Shown here: piece after piece, positions 1-40,025 of the stretch
Numbering within the stretch: the stretch's first letter is position 1
How the letters are laid out: each line of letters opens with the position of its first letter
Origin: Alentia gelatinosa
Lineage: Eukaryota; Annelida; Polychaeta; Phyllodocida; Polynoidae
NCBI GenBank assembly: GCA_950022655.1
Contig: OX465588.1
Location: forward strand, 20,880,527-20,944,526
DNA: 64,000 bases
Reading direction: 5' to 3'
Program-made: the position numbers and the translations under genes
The notes under the pieces: generated by a model
Database searches by the model: none
Seen by the model: only the letters and a program-made list of their open reading frames with translations
What the model was told of the DNA's origin: nothing

Positions 1-597
1 CATCGGGCCTTAGTTTAATTTTGGTCAGTGCTCGATGTTATCATGGACCTATGTAACAAGTCTGCAACGCAATCCTTCGTCAGTGTTGTATTTAGATTAA
101 CAACACGTTTGTTCATTCATCCAGAGTGTAATATCCAAAAGATCTGAAGTATTTGACATAGCACCGCCACCATGTAATCTATTCATATCTGATTAGAAAC
201 ACAAGTATTATGTTACTTATAAATGCATGTTCAAATATGATATACTATGTAAGAGTAAAATGTCATGACTATGTTGAAAAAGACCAAAAAGACTATGTGA
301 ATTATGTTTTACAAAATGATAATTAAAGAAAGGTATAGAGACTGTATGTTAATTAACTATAAATGATAGATGTACTCCGATATTGATTAGCTTAGTTTAG
401 TCATACAATACACTCCATAAAACATGTCCGCAATATTGATTGGCTACCACCTCAGTGACGACCTTCTTATTTGGTTACATTTTAGATGCCTTGAATAATG
501 AATACTGCTGAATGTTAGAGTATTGAGTATCTACTTCTCGGAATGTATGGAGAGGTCGTCTTTCTTTGTATTAAGCAGTTGAATACCAGCAGTCTTC
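1..597. other. 5' flank of the receptor gene, no gene seen
   Basis: AT-rich sequence upstream of the first recognisable ATG. I see no convincing ORF, RNA gene or repeat. A CCAAT-type motif (GATTGGCTACC, about 436-447) lies roughly 150 bases before the start codon, but no clear TATA box is positioned with it. The promoter and transcription start are not defined. Confidence 0.4.
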
Positions 598-28239
<27,642 letters not shown>

Positions 28240-28460
28240 AAACCAACCCTACGTGTAAACAAGGCATTTTGGAGGGAGCATTTACACTTGGACGCATCTG
28301 ACGACTGGTGGAAAGAGTTACGAGGGAACCTACACAGAATTTCTTGTATAGTGATCATAGATATCATGTCTGAATTAAGTCGGCCGCTTCCTATACTTGT
28401 GCGTTATGTTATCAACAGGGATTGATCACATTTCCCGAATAAAATGCATAGAACGTTTCT
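28240..28460 (+). other. Receptor 3' UTR with poly(A) signal
   Basis: Follows the stop codon. An AATAAA hexamer at 28438-28443 about 200 bases downstream is a plausible poly(A) signal. Confidence 0.6.
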
Positions 28461-29227
28461 CTATTACAAATAATCAATAGTAAAAGACATACCTCAACCT
28501 ACTTCTATAGCATCAGGGTATGTAATTATTTACATGCCCTGGTACAAACGGGATGACAGCAATCTACATCATTCTTGTTGCTTGAATAAGCTTACAGAAT
28601 CCGGTTCCAAAGAGCAGCGAAGAGAATGTTCCCCATTCAGTTTATATAATTTCTGAAACCTATATCATGTTTGCTATTCAAGTCTGACAGACAAAGGATG
28701 TGTGGATCTGGGAAAATTTGAAACCACTATTTTTCTCCACTATATACTAATATCTCAATGCTGACTGTACAAAACGACCCCTGGTCTGTATAAAAGTTAT
28801 TCTTCACTGATTATATTATCGGAGTAGGCTACCCCAAAGAAACATGCTAAAATAGTCAGGGTATTCCATATTCGGAGGGGTTTTGTTTCTTGTGGTTTCT
28901 TGCAAGCTTTGTGATGAAATGAACTTTTAGTGTACATAGAAGTACCTAGGATAAACTGCTAGGTTGAATTTATCCTAGAGATTAATATGTTATCCTTATG
29001 AGAATATTATTATTCGAGATCCGACATTACCAGATGAAGATCTATTTACGTTACTAACCTATGAAATTCTAGAATGAAGTGGAGTATCTAATTATATTAC
29101 CTATCCGAATTGAATTTTCAGGATATTCTGATAAGGCGATATCAATATCATCAATGATGGGTTCAAAAACTAGCCTGATGAATTGTATACATGTATGTAT
29201 GTGTGTGTGTGTATATATATGTATATG

Positions 29228-29290
<63 letters not shown>

Positions 29291-30830
29291 TTATATGCAT
29301 ATACATCATGTATTTGTTACCCATGTGATGTGAGAAGAGATGTACATCTATTAGATTTTTATGTATGAACGATATTGACAACACAGGAACTAATAACCAT
29401 ATTGATGATTTAAAGATATCATACTTTGAAGCTCTTTCACGCATAAACTAAAATCTGTATATAAGTTAGAAGCAAAGAATCTCCCTAGATTTACGGCTAA
29501 ACACGGTTGAATTGATTATATTTGTCATAGACGAACTGTCTATGTCTGACATGGTTCATTACTATACTATATGTATGCGTACCTGTATACTAAAGACAGT
29601 GATTCGAGTGTTAAACACTCTACCTGAGGTCCACTTTGTTCATTATGTCCAGTGCCAGTGGCTTACATGGGCAACCCTTACCAAAGACTGGAACTTGTGT
29701 AACGTGATCATTGAAATTATTCTGTGGCTAAAAGAAGGAAAATAGATCTTATGATAGCTATAGGTGATTCAATGCTTCCTCTAATTGCATTTCACATTAA
29801 ATATCCTCCGTCATTTTACATTTATTTTAATTCCAAGGGCTGTGTACAGTACCCCGCCAGAAGGCTTCATTACTATCATATGCAAATGGGACTGAATTTA
29901 TGATTTCATTGACCCAATCCTGTACATGTATTATGATGTGTCTACCTCAATTATTAAATCATGGGCCTGACTACTTTTTTCCTTTCCCAACTGTGTAGTT
30001 TATAACAGAACTGTAGTTCAGGCCAATGGGATTTTAAACAATAAGATTCTCAACAAATTTTTGTTGTCTGCAATTGTCCGTGGATGTTCTTACATACAAT
30101 AGTCGAACATGGAAGAGAATTGAACGGGACAAGACACAACATTCATACACTCAGCCACACTAAAATACCAAAGTCGGGATCTGCTAACCACTTCTATCAC
30201 TTCAAAGTCGCTCACCACCACCACACTCATTTACACGTAGGCTCGCCATGCCCTAACCGACCAACTATAAATCAACAATATAACCATTACAATAGCACCC
30301 ACACAGGCAGCGGTATTCCGTTAGATAATATCACGTATTTTCCCACGCAAAAATATAATAGTTCAGTACTTTCAAATCGATGTTGCAACGGCTGTAGATA
30401 CTACAAACCTGTGACTGAATAAATTCGTCCATTGATGATTTCTTATCATAAAGAAAAGCTTTTATCCAAAGTCACTGTATTTTCAGACTTAGTTTGCTGT
30501 TTTCAGAAGTTTGATATGATATTGATAGGAATTTAGAGGTATGATAGATATTGAGTCATTCTGATTATATATAAATGGTAAAACCACATATAGAAATCAA
30601 CCTCGCGGAATTTTCTATAATCGTTGACAGAAAACAAAAATAAAATTACGGGAAATCAGTTAAAAATGAACAACTGCTCTCTCGGCTAGCTCTTTAGATA
30701 TCATATTCACTCAATGCTTGAACAATACTTTGGGAATTAATTACATGTATATATATACATGAATATGGAATTGCGAGTGACACATTCAGTATACTGCTCC
30801 CATAAGCCTTCCCTTAACCCATTGATCCGC
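28461..30830. other. Intergenic region, no gene supported
   Basis: AT-rich sequence with a (TA)n tract at 29230-29289. A 112-codon frame at 30084-30422 is His/Asn/Thr-rich with no domain, start context or neighbour exon to support it. Confidence 0.5.
29230..29289. repeat. (TA)n microsatellite
   Basis: About 60 bases of TA dinucleotide, preceded by GT/GTAT repeats. Confidence 0.95.
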
Positions 30831-30834
30831 TCAA

Positions 30835-31094
30835 TGCTCCTCGACGGGGACCTTGCGGCAGCTTCATTCTATTGCCGCCGGTAGCACTGCTGCATGCTGT
30901 CTGCCTCCTGCCATCGACGTCTTCAGTGCTGCTGATGGTGGCGGCTGCGGCGGGCGGCGTGCAGAGCCAGCAGGCGCGCCGGGCGAGGAGCTGGTGTGGC
31001 TCAGTGAGCAGACATGGCCGACAACACAACATGGATGACCTTCGGCTAAGGACAACGCCGCCGCAACGCCATGGTTTACTACCCGCTTCATAAG
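30835..31094 (+). promoter_or_regulatory. CpG-rich candidate promoter/first exon
   Basis: A sharply GC- and CpG-rich island (GGCGGCTGCGGCGGGCGGCG, GGCGCGCCGGGCGAGG) in an AT-rich setting. It ends in a consensus donor CATAAG|GTGAGT at 31095. Several ATGs occur; the last, CGCCATGG at 31071, has strong Kozak context and would encode MVYYPLHK up to the donor. It may be a 5' exon of a gene to the right, but no downstream partner exon was found. Confidence 0.4.
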
Positions 31095-32040
31095 GTGAGT
31101 CGTGGTGAGCAGCTCTGTGTGTCTGCCTGGGATGTCCTGGCTGATATCTCCTCGTGCTCATCTGTCTGCAGGTATACATGTTTGTCTGTTGCTATATCTG
31201 CCTATCTGTCTGTCACCATACATGAGCGGACCTTATCTTTTTACTACTCGTTTCCGCCGGCCCATCTGTCTAAATACCCCGTCACCATCTCCATGACTGC
31301 CCTGTGTCTCATGTCTGTCGGCACATATAGAATGATTCAAATAATAGATACTGACAGCAGCCTGAGTCAGATTATTCTAGCTGTACTCGCCATAGATGTA
31401 TGATTGGTTAGCTCTGCTGCGGTGGCTCACTTGCTAGGCTGACACTACACGCCTTTCCTCTGCCCTGCAGCATTGCTGTCACTGGAATCATACTTTACCA
31501 ATAATGAGGAGGTGCAAATTCCATGTCATCACCAGTAACCCTGTGAATCACAGTTTCTCTGACTGGGGCTTCAATTCTATTTGACGTAACCAATATGAGT
31601 GGCCATATATTTCTGCTTAACTACTGCCATTGTGTCTATTCTGTGAATTAGTAATATCAAATTCCGATACATCCCTTGCATACCCTTCTTTTCACTGTAA
31701 GATGTTGCCTGCATGGACATAGGTATGTAGATATCCTGCATTCCAGTGCACCAAGCAGAGGTTCAATTTGGAATAGGTATATTACTGCACAGTATGCAGT
31801 TATTCATTTAGAATACATTGAGTGATGGAATAAGGTTATACAGTATGATCAATTTATAAGTTATAGCTACCACCAGCAACAAAGGCTAGTAGACATAGAA
31901 ATAACTGGCATATGTATGACAAAACCTTATTCCAGTATTAACACAAGAAGTGGTATAGATATTTGACCTTTTGAGGTATTCATATGGGGATACCAAGGAG
32001 GATATAGTATTCCTATATACCTATGGACGGACACTCTATG
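31095..32040. other. Intergenic or intron, nothing certain
   Basis: Moderate GC just after the CpG island, then AT-rich. No recognisable exon or repeat. Confidence 0.4.
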
Positions 32041-32660
32041 ATTACATAACGCTGCTGGGGGTGGAATAACTTGCGTATACTGCCCTAGGTTGACGTTTAC
32101 TGCCCTTGTTTGACACGTGACAAAAGCTACGATAGTTGAATTTTAAAATGGCGGATATTACCGATTCAGGCCTTACAAGGTGCTTCAGAAACTTAGTAGA
32201 AAAGTGTTTGTAATAACTAAATATGGAGGTATTTCATGTTGGACAACAATATGAATGAGTTTAAATAATAGGAATAATCAGCGAGGGCACAATCGGCGTG
32301 GTTTCGAAGCCTGCAAAATGATAACATACTACATCGAACCGGCTATGACGTCGCTGTGACGTGGTCGCATATAGCAAAATGCATAATTGCTATGGAGCCA
32401 GCAGGAAATCGGCGGGACAAAAACATATCAGTTGTAGTTACTCGATAAGGTAGGGCATTGCTTCACATTTGATCGGTGGTCAGCGAATCGCCAATTTTAT
32501 CGATATTTGAAGGTATATAGGAATAGGGAAACCAAATATTGGTGAAAGAAAGTAAAAGTTGCTCTGTAAGGGTCGGTAAAATTACTGCCCGCGGTCAAGG
32601 CCTTGGGCAGTAATTATCTGACCCTTACAGAGCAACTTTTAATTTCTGTCACCGGAACAT
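32040..32660. repeat. Two-part foldback repeat, family D copy 1
   Basis: The 5' module begins near GCTGCTGGGGGTGGAATAAC and includes GGCTATGACGTCGCTGTGACG and TATCGATATTTGAAGGTATA. The hairpin at 32555-32639 has arms AAAGTTGCTCTGTAAGGGTC / GACCCTTACAGAGCAACTTT and an inner stem TTACTGCCC/GGGCAGTAA around GCGGTCAAGGCCTT. It is homologous to 45930-46540. Confidence 0.85.
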
Positions 32661-32739
32661 AGTTTCACTCTATTCCGGCTCAAATGTTAATGAACCATGC
32701 TATAGTGCCGGGGTCCGGCGTTGGGTTTCACATCACCTG

Positions 32740-32758
32740 CCCCCCCCCCCCCCCCCCC
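32740..32758. repeat. Poly-C tract
   Basis: An uninterrupted run of about 19 C residues. Similar runs occur at 22795-22808 and 52989-53006. Confidence 0.95.
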
Positions 32759-34220
32759 TCTAAGTAGGATGATCAACAAAACATAGGAAAAGACAGGAAT
32801 GCTGAAATCACGATAAGGCAAAAATAGGTGTGTTTCTGGTTGGTCTCCCCCCACCACCTAGCAAAACCTTACCCTAACTAATTTCTTCAGCCACAACAGA
32901 GATTGAGACACGCCATTTCAGTAGAGACAGGTGTTCAAAGGGGAAATACTTAAAGACAAAACAGACAGCAAAATATGGCATTTGAACCTCATAACTTGCT
33001 GAAGAAACTATTTTCATTTTTCACAGAAAACAACTAATTTTCACTTTTAAAAAAAAAGTAGCTGTTTCATTCATAAAATGATATAGAATAATGGATAGGC
33101 TGTACTCAATTCTGAGGATTAAAAGTATGATTTTTCTCTGTGATAACAAACTGGAGGGATAAGAAAGATATTCTGCTATCAAGCTCCTAGCTCGTTGCCT
33201 CACATCATGACATGGAGCAGGAAGCATCACTAACATATGGAAAGTCTCCATTGAGGTTTTGTATTACTAATTGTTCATTATCTGGTGTTGCAGCAATCAG
33301 CACTCTTCAGGTATTATCAAGCAGGTTTAGGAACTTTTTTTCCATTTCTTTATTGAATCTTCAAACAGTTACAATATTTGTCAGCGGGTAATTAACCAAT
33401 TACATATTGTTTTCTTCTTCAATAAAGTGGGTAGGAAGGGCCAAGATTCTTATCAAATCTTATTCCTATCATCTGCATACAAACTTCATGGATGGCCCCT
33501 TGCTGTTTATGCATTATGGAAGTTGTGTTTATAAATGTCAGCCCACAGTCGCAGAGCCATATTTTGACAATCTTGGGCAGAATTTAGAGACTAAAACTGT
33601 ATTACACTTGTTAAATTGTCTTCGTTGTTAATGGTGACTGAAGGAATGGACATTTTCTTAAATTTCCTCATTCCCTAGGTTTTGGGCCCTATGTAGCCAA
33701 AAAGACACTTTCTTTTTTTTGTGGTGGGGAGGGGTTGTCTAAGGTTGTTTTGTTGGTGATTATGAATGTGAACTCATTATATCATGAATCATCATTTAAA
33801 GGATATATGATATCGATGTTCCATACTGTATGGATTGTGTAGTGTCTAATAATGTGGTAGGCAAGTCCTCCTTATTGGATTAAGATCTACTTCATTGTTC
33901 AAAGAATGTCGGATAAAGATTATATAATTTATATAATACACCTAGAGTTAATGTTCGCAAAGAGGTTGACATTAATTGCATCAAAGGTTTCGATAAAACA
34001 TACCGATAAGTGAACTATTCAGTACAAGGATATATAATGCCATACAATGTGAATACAGAAAGACGGGAACACTCATCTGAAAAGTTTTCTCTTCTGCACA
34101 CTCTTCCATTGAAATTAACATCTTTCCAATAGAGTTTCCGAACAACATCCGATTTCACACTAATACATGAAAGGTAGAAATTCATATGGGAAGGGGTTAC
34201 ATGTACTAGACATGACAAAA

Positions 34221-34251
<31 letters not shown>

Positions 34252-34552
34252 CCATACACACCACATCACGTAATTTTCAAGTGATTAAGAGGTACCTTAT
34301 CATACTACATATTCCTGAACATTTGTTTTAAAGCTAAAGCGGAACCTCTTCTGTTACAGGATTATGGGTAGTGTGTCCCATAATTCAGTTCCTGTATATC
34401 AGGCACTCTTCTTATATTTATCTGTTTTTGGTTTGTTCTGCTTAATCCAGACCTTGGCTGTACTTCTTGTGTCCTTACCATGGTTTGTAATACACTTATT
34501 ACAACTATACTCCACCATTTGATTATAGACAGGATATAACAATTTCTTCTAT
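32759..34552. other. Intergenic region, no gene supported
   Basis: AT-rich; contains a (CA)n tract at 34224-34252. A 74-codon frame at 33407 has no recognisable domain. Confidence 0.5.
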
Positions 34553-34655
34553 AATTGTAACAAAGACTGGACGGCCACTTAAAAGTTTTATTAAGACATC
34601 AATGGATGATAAAAGTTCGAAGATTATACATAAGAGTTCATTTGTTTGTAAAAGC
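34553..34655. repeat. Ngaro-like direct repeat, outer copy
   Basis: The 103 bases starting AATTGTAACAAAGACTGGAC are identical to 34925-35027. This is the outer 3' repeat of the element. Confidence 0.95.
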
Positions 34656-34924
34656 ATACACAAGAGTAAAATATAAGCACATTTTATAAAATGATAAGAG
34701 TAGTAAGAGACAATGTGTACAGTAATAAGATATTATTTGTACATTGAATAATGAGATTGCGAGAAAAAAGGTGTGGGTGGGCGGGTAAAAAATTGTTCAG
34801 CATGTGTCTCGTATGGGAACCGCGAAGGAAGTGGTCGAGAGACCATGAGTAGTAAGATACGTTTGTAAAGAGACACTAGGTGGCGCCAGTCGTTAGAATT
34901 AATAGCAATTTTCAATTACTTCAC

Positions 34925-35027
34925 AATTGTAACAAAGACTGGACGGCCACTTAAAAGTTTTATTAAGACATCAATGGATGATAAAAGTTCGAAGATTATA
35001 CATAAGAGTTCATTTGTTTGTAAAAGC
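34925..35027. repeat. Ngaro-like direct repeat, inner copy
   Basis: Identical to 34553-34655. The recombinase frame (minus strand) ends inside this copy at 35010. Confidence 0.95.
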
Positions 35028-35870
35028 TAAAGATGAGGCGAGTGCCGTGGCGGTTGTCGTTGGGAGTGTTTTTGGTACATAGGCCCGCAGGCCGGGCGTA
35101 GAAGCCCAGGCCCCGTGAGCCATGATGGCCTCCTCCGGGACGCCCATCCGAGCAGCGCTCTGGGCCCCCATCCGGCGTAGGCTGTGAAGCGAGAAGGATT
35201 CAGCAGCAGTGTGTCCCAGGGTGCGGAGTGCGCCGCGGTAGATCCTAGTGACCCCCTCCGGTCTGAGGGGCCGGCCGCATAAGTCCGAGAAAGCCGGGGC
35301 GTGTGCAGGCGCCGGGCATGTGTCCACGTAGAGGCACCATGCAGTCACAGGGCATCAGGGTCCCCCACTGGCCACGACCGGGAGGACGAAGACGCCTGAT
35401 GGGCCCGAGGTAGTCTTAGTGGAGCGGACAGTGACCGCTAGGCCTGGAGGGGCGAGACGGATGTCGGCCCGTCGGAGTGTGTGGTTAGCGGCTCTGTATG
35501 GGCCGGTAACAAGTAAGTTTGACTGCCGCAGCATAGTGGCGAAACCAAGGAGTAGCAGAGTTCGCGCCGGTAGAGCCTCCGGGCCCGCGCGTTCCAAAGC
35601 ATCAACCAAGATGTGGAAAGTAGACATGGGTAACGGGGGAGCCGGAGACGGCTGATGGGTCAAGAGCTTGGCGACCCCCCGGAGAGCCCGGAGGACGAGA
35701 GGGGCGTTGAACACGTCTAGAGGTTGCCCGAGGGTCCTAAGGAGAGTTTTAGCGCCCGAGAGGTAGTTTCGAAGAGAGGCGGGGCTTTTAAGGGAATTTG
35801 CCAAAAGTTGTATGTATAGTCCAATTTGTGTTGGTGAGGGGGATTTGTAGTCGAAATCATGGCACAGCAT
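35010..35870 (-). pseudogene. Tyrosine recombinase of the Ngaro-like element (frameshifted)
   Basis: The N-terminal core-binding region (PTQIGLYIQLLANSLKSPAS) and the catalytic start (LLLGFATMLRQSNLL) lie in 35870-35355. After a frame change come FSLHSLRRMGAQSAARMG and AHGAWASTPGLRAYVPK (35348-35010). Arg, H-x-x-R and Tyr are all visible. In such elements the enzyme integrates a circular cDNA without making target duplications. GC-rich codon use is unlike the surrounding DNA. Confidence 0.82.
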
Positions 35871-36037
35871 GAATTTTAGGTAGGCTTCTGCTTGGCGTTG
35901 AAGATTTTGGGCAGTCCCGGCGGCGAGAGTGGCGGACTACGTTATCTCCAGTTGTTGGGCGAGGGTTGGATTCGCTCGTTCTGAAATGAGTTTATAGTGA
36001 GACACAAGGGGAATCTAGTAGGAGATTACACTGTAGA

Positions 36038-36360
36038 TTACGTAGGTGATAAGACATAGATTAATTTAACAGGATCTTTTCTACTATATTGATAGCGTTT
36101 TACAAGTTGTAGTGCTATTCTAGTTTTGGCATCGTCGAAATGTGCCCGAGAAAGGGCATCAGCTAAGACTAGTTGAGGGCCGGGGACATGGAAAAAAGGG
36201 ATTTCAACGTCCATAGTGGCCTCTAAGAGGGCGACTTCCCGGGCGCATGCAGCGAGGACAGGGTCGTGCGTACGCGCACTGTTCATCACGAGAGCCGCGG
36301 CGCTGTTGTCAGTCATAACTGGAATAGGACAGGCACTAGCTGACGCATATAACATAAATA
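36038..36360 (-). pseudogene. RNase H C-terminal part of the Ngaro-like element
   Basis: PIPVMTDNSAAALVMNS (catalytic Asp region) and HVPGPQLVLADALSRAHFDD (the closing motif of DIRS/Gypsy-type RNase H). The upstream part of the domain is cut off by the LINE insertion at about 36356. Confidence 0.8.
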
Positions 36361-38127
36361 ATAAAAATGGTAATAATTTTTGTGAAGCCGAGAGTGAACG
36401 GGCCCCTTTGAGGTTTGAGCATGCACCACCCAAACTGTTGATTGACAAGGAATTTCTGTATAAATGCATAAATGAGATTGCCACTGGAAAATCATCGGGT
36501 TACGAAAATATACGCACATCTGTAATCAAGGAATTTCTCTTACTGAGTCTTGACCAGCTAGCCTATTTGTACCAGAAATGCTTTGACACAGGCGTTTTCC
36601 CTGACTCCTGGAAGCTAGCAAAAATAACACCACTCCCCAAGTCTGGAAATTTATCAAACCCAAATAACTGGAGGCCGATTAGCCTCCTGCCCGTCCCAGG
36701 CAAACTTTGTGAAAAAAAATTTCATGCGTATTTTTCTGATCACCTTGAACAGAACATGCTGCTGGCTGACCAGCAATATGGTTTCCGCAAGGCGCGAGGA
36801 ACGATAGATGCCGTTTACTCTTTTGTGGACGAGCTTTATCTAGCCCGCGACCACGGCCTGACCACAGGGGCGATTTTTGTTGACTGGCCTACAACAACGT
36901 CATGTAAGGTGGATCAAATCTTACCTAGATAACCGTAAGCAATATACCATGTTTTCTGGTCAGGTTTCTAGTGAAATGGATGTGAAATTTGGTGTGCCCC
37001 AGGGCTCAGTCCTGGGGCCGCTTTTGTATATTATATTAACGATTTGGGGACGGTGTTAACTAAAGTGAATTTCCTCCTATATGCCGATGATCTGGTCCTG
37101 TTCAGTTCAGGAAAAGATCACAGCAAGATAGCGAGCATTCTGCAAAAGGAATTCAACAATTTTATGGACTGGTGCGAAATGAACTTGTTAACTATAAACA
37201 CTAGGAAAACCAAAGCATGCTGGTATACGTCACCAAACAAGAAAAAGAAAGTAATGATCACCGAGAAAGTGGATTTTTTCTGCAGAATGACCAAACTCAA
37301 AACGGTTGATTCTTACTGTTATCTGGGTATAGAAGTAGATACTGCGTTAAATTTTGAAAAACAGATCCGAAATGTAATAAGGAAGGTAAGCAATGGTGGA
37401 AGGTGGAGCAATAAAGAAGAATGTGTCTAAACTCCAACGGTTGCAAAATAAGGGACTTCGCATTTGTTTAAATGATTTTGAAATGAACCTGACACTTGAA
37501 GAGTTACAAAACAAAGCAAATGTGCCTATGTTATGGCAAAGACGTGCTGAGTTGATCATGGGGTATATGAGAAAGTTATATATAAAGATGTACGGTGATA
37601 TCCAAACGACGAATCTCTCCGTAGGCGAGAACCGACGGAACTTAAGGTCATCAAACCAACATTTATTCAAACTGATAAAACCCCGCTGTGAATTCCACAA
37701 AAAATCTCCTGCTTATAGGGGAAAGCAGCTATGGAACATGATGCCAGAAACTATTAAATCGCTACCTAGCAAGGGCGCTTTTAAGCGAGCAGTCAAAGAT
37801 TTCGATTTTGGTAGTATAAGTAATACCACTGTATAGAAAACAAATGCCTGGAGCTGGTTAAAAGATTGTATGAGTCACCTGGTCAACACCTCTAAAAATA
37901 ATTGTTGTGGAATAATGGCAAATATTTCCATACATCTCATCATCATACGTCACCTATGTACAAATCATTTAAATCAAACGTTGTATTGTGTGTATATTTA
38001 TCTTTTCAAACTAGATTCACTGAAAAGCCTATGTACAAGCAAACTGTAAATATTGTACGCACAATGGAAGACCGCCTGACTAAGGCGAATTGTTTGCAAT
38101 AAAAAAAAATTATTAAAAAAAATGAAT
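36356..38127 (+). mobile_element. LINE (Jockey/CR1-like), 5'-truncated, inserted in the Ngaro-like element
   Basis: On the + strand: fingers/palm with WRPISLLPVPGKLCEK and QQYGFRKARGTIDAVYSF (to 36932), then GVPQGSVLGPLLY (about 37000), the catalytic LLYADDLVLFSS (about 37075), and the C-terminal AYRGKQLWNMMPETIKSLPS with FKRAVKDFDF, ending at TAG 37836. The frame changes between 36870 and 37060 and again near 37400. An A-rich 3' end at 38098-38127 marks the tail. The 5' part (endonuclease) is absent. Confidence 0.85.
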
Positions 38128-39536
38128 GGCGTATCCGCGACAGTTCTCTGGTAGGAGGCTCTTCACAGCGAGAAGGCAGTTTATCACCTCTACCTGGGAT
38201 ATGTGATATTTCTCGCGATTCGATCTTTCAGCAAAGTGTATAAACCAGGCGATATCCTTCTTACACTCAGTGTCCACTGGCACCGATGCCATGTCACCCG
38301 CTTCCCGTAAACACTGGAGGATGCGGCACCTCCTGGCCGGGGGTATACACTGGCTGATGTGATTCAGCCTCCCTGCCAGGGACTGTAGTTCAGTTTTTGT
38401 AGCGTATTCCCTGGTTTCCCACAGGCGGCACTCCTGTATCACGGCTTGTAGTTTGTGGTCCGGAATGGTGATCTCCATATCGATGGAGTCCACCTGGAAG
38501 CCAAGCCATTCTAGGCGAGTAGTGGGGAAAACAGATTTCTCCCTAGCGATGTCGACGCCGAGCTTCTCACATAGGCCCTCAAAGCCCGCAAATGATTCTG
38601 CGGCCTTGGTGAAGATTTCATGTACTCCAATGAAGTCGTCGACATAGGCCATAGTCGGGACTCCGTAGGCAATGTTCATGATCCATGTGATAGCGTTTGA
38701 CACCCGCTGCTGGGCCCCTCCAGAAAAGCGACAGCCGAAAGAAGGGCATATATGTCGATGTAGATTTGTTCGCGATGCTTCAAGCCCAGCAGCAGGTAGT
38801 CCAACGGATCTATGCGTAGTTGTCTGTAGGCCCTCATCAAGTCCGCCTTCCACATTAAGGCACCCCTTCCGGCATGGATGAGGAGGGCCCCCAGGTCGGA
38901 GATGGAGGGAAGAGTGTAGGTTGCATCCATGCCCTGAAATGCGTTTTTGATTATTCCATCGTTCACGCTCCGCATTGGCGGGTAACTCAAATCCATAATC
39001 ACCCTACGTTCGCCCGCTGGCCCCGGCTTGGGGCGGGTTAAGAGGGGACTGAGCTGCAACCACGGAGCAAACGGGGGCGTAGTGAACAGGCCCAGCATCG
39101 TGCCTTCAGCGAGTTCCTTCGCTATAAAGCCGTCGATTGCCTCGGGGAAGGCTCTTGCCGAAGCAGGGTTTTGGTGGGCGGGGAGTGGTATGCGTGGAGC
39201 GCAGTATGAGGAGGGCCAACCATAGCGAATGTACTGGCAGACCTGTCTGTCATGGTAGTTACGCAACATAAACTCCCATTCCGAGCAGTTCATCTTTGAC
39301 GGTATCGTGATTCGCGCGCCCAGATAGTTTGGCACGCCCGTCTCGAGGACCCTGCGATAGATATCCATATGTACTGCAGCGTCAACGCATGCTGTCATAG
39401 TTGGGGATGGCCAGAGTCTGCGGACTGTTTTCCTATAATGCTTCGGCCCAATCAGACGTTTGTCAGCTCCTCCCGTCACGGGGCCCGATGCCTGACAGTC
39501 CGTGTTGTCGTATGTATGATGTTCTTTTTTTATCAT
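38128..39536 (-). pseudogene. Reverse transcriptase of the Ngaro-like element (frameshifted)
   Basis: Two overlapping minus-strand frames, 39536-38676 and 38853-38113, join across a single indel near 38745. Motifs: ALMWKADLMRAYRQLRI (motif A), a PSFGCRFSGGAQQRVSNAI-like motif B segment, MAYVDDFIGVHE (motif C, intact YVDD), and LEWLGFQVD. The LINE insertion follows ENCRGYAIH. Confidence 0.82.
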
Positions 39537-40025
39537 TATTATAATTTACACGGTAAGTTCGCTTACAGAAGTCGCAGTCTTCCACATACCAATCATTAAT
39601 TATATATAAGGTAAACATAATGTTGGTATCTCAGTACGTGAGTGAATACCACTCTTAGTAGTTATGCGCATTGATAGCAGTAGGTACTGTATCCATACAT
39701 ATCACATTTAGATTCATTGTTTAAGTAAGATAAGGTGATTACAATAGGGTGTACAGATGCATTGCTTAAAACGTTTGCCATTAAGTTAATGGGATGAATG
39801 AACCATTTCATATGTAGTGAGGCTAATGAGAGAAGGTAATAGAACATATCATGATTTACTACACATCGGGATAGTGTTGATGACAAATATACACACCTCC
39901 TAAGGTTTAATACCCCGTCACATGTTTCAATTCACAGCAGAGTACGAACGATCAGATGCCAATCTGTTCGGAGACTAGCACCAATCACTGTAACAGACAC
40001 AGAAAGGTTTGCCTTGGTAATTTCG
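39537..40025. other. Intergenic, no gene seen
   Basis: AT-rich. I looked here for the missing 5' repeat of the Ngaro-like element and found no match to 34656-34924. Confidence 0.4.

Larger units (their letters stand above)
34553..39536 (-). mobile_element. Ngaro-like (DIRS-order) tyrosine-recombinase retroelement, split by a LINE
   Basis: Read on the minus strand. Reverse transcriptase (39536-38113) has MDLSYPPMRSVND, KADLMRAYRQLRIDP and AYVDDFIGV, with one frameshift near 38745. RNase H resumes at about 36355-36038 (VMTDNSAAALV, FFHVPGPQLVLADALSRAH). The tyrosine recombinase spans 35870-35010, with the catalytic Arg in MLRQSN, HSLRRMGAQSAA (H-x-x-R) and a Tyr near LRAYVPK; it is broken near 35350. 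Two identical 103-bp direct repeats (35027-34925 and 34655-34553) lie at the 3' end with 269 bp between, as in the split-direct-repeat design of Ngaro elements. No 5' repeat or gag was found, so the 5' end is probably truncated. A LINE interrupts the RNase H. Dead. Confidence 0.85.

Noticed and set aside
30084..30422. 112-codon His/Asn/Thr-rich open frame
   Set aside because: No domain, no splice context, and composition typical of AT-rich noncoding DNA.
36216..36932. A 238-codon + strand open frame with reverse transcriptase similarity
   Set aside because: Its first ~50 codons are antisense to the Ngaro-like RNase H; only the rest is LINE. It is a junction artefact, not a host gene.
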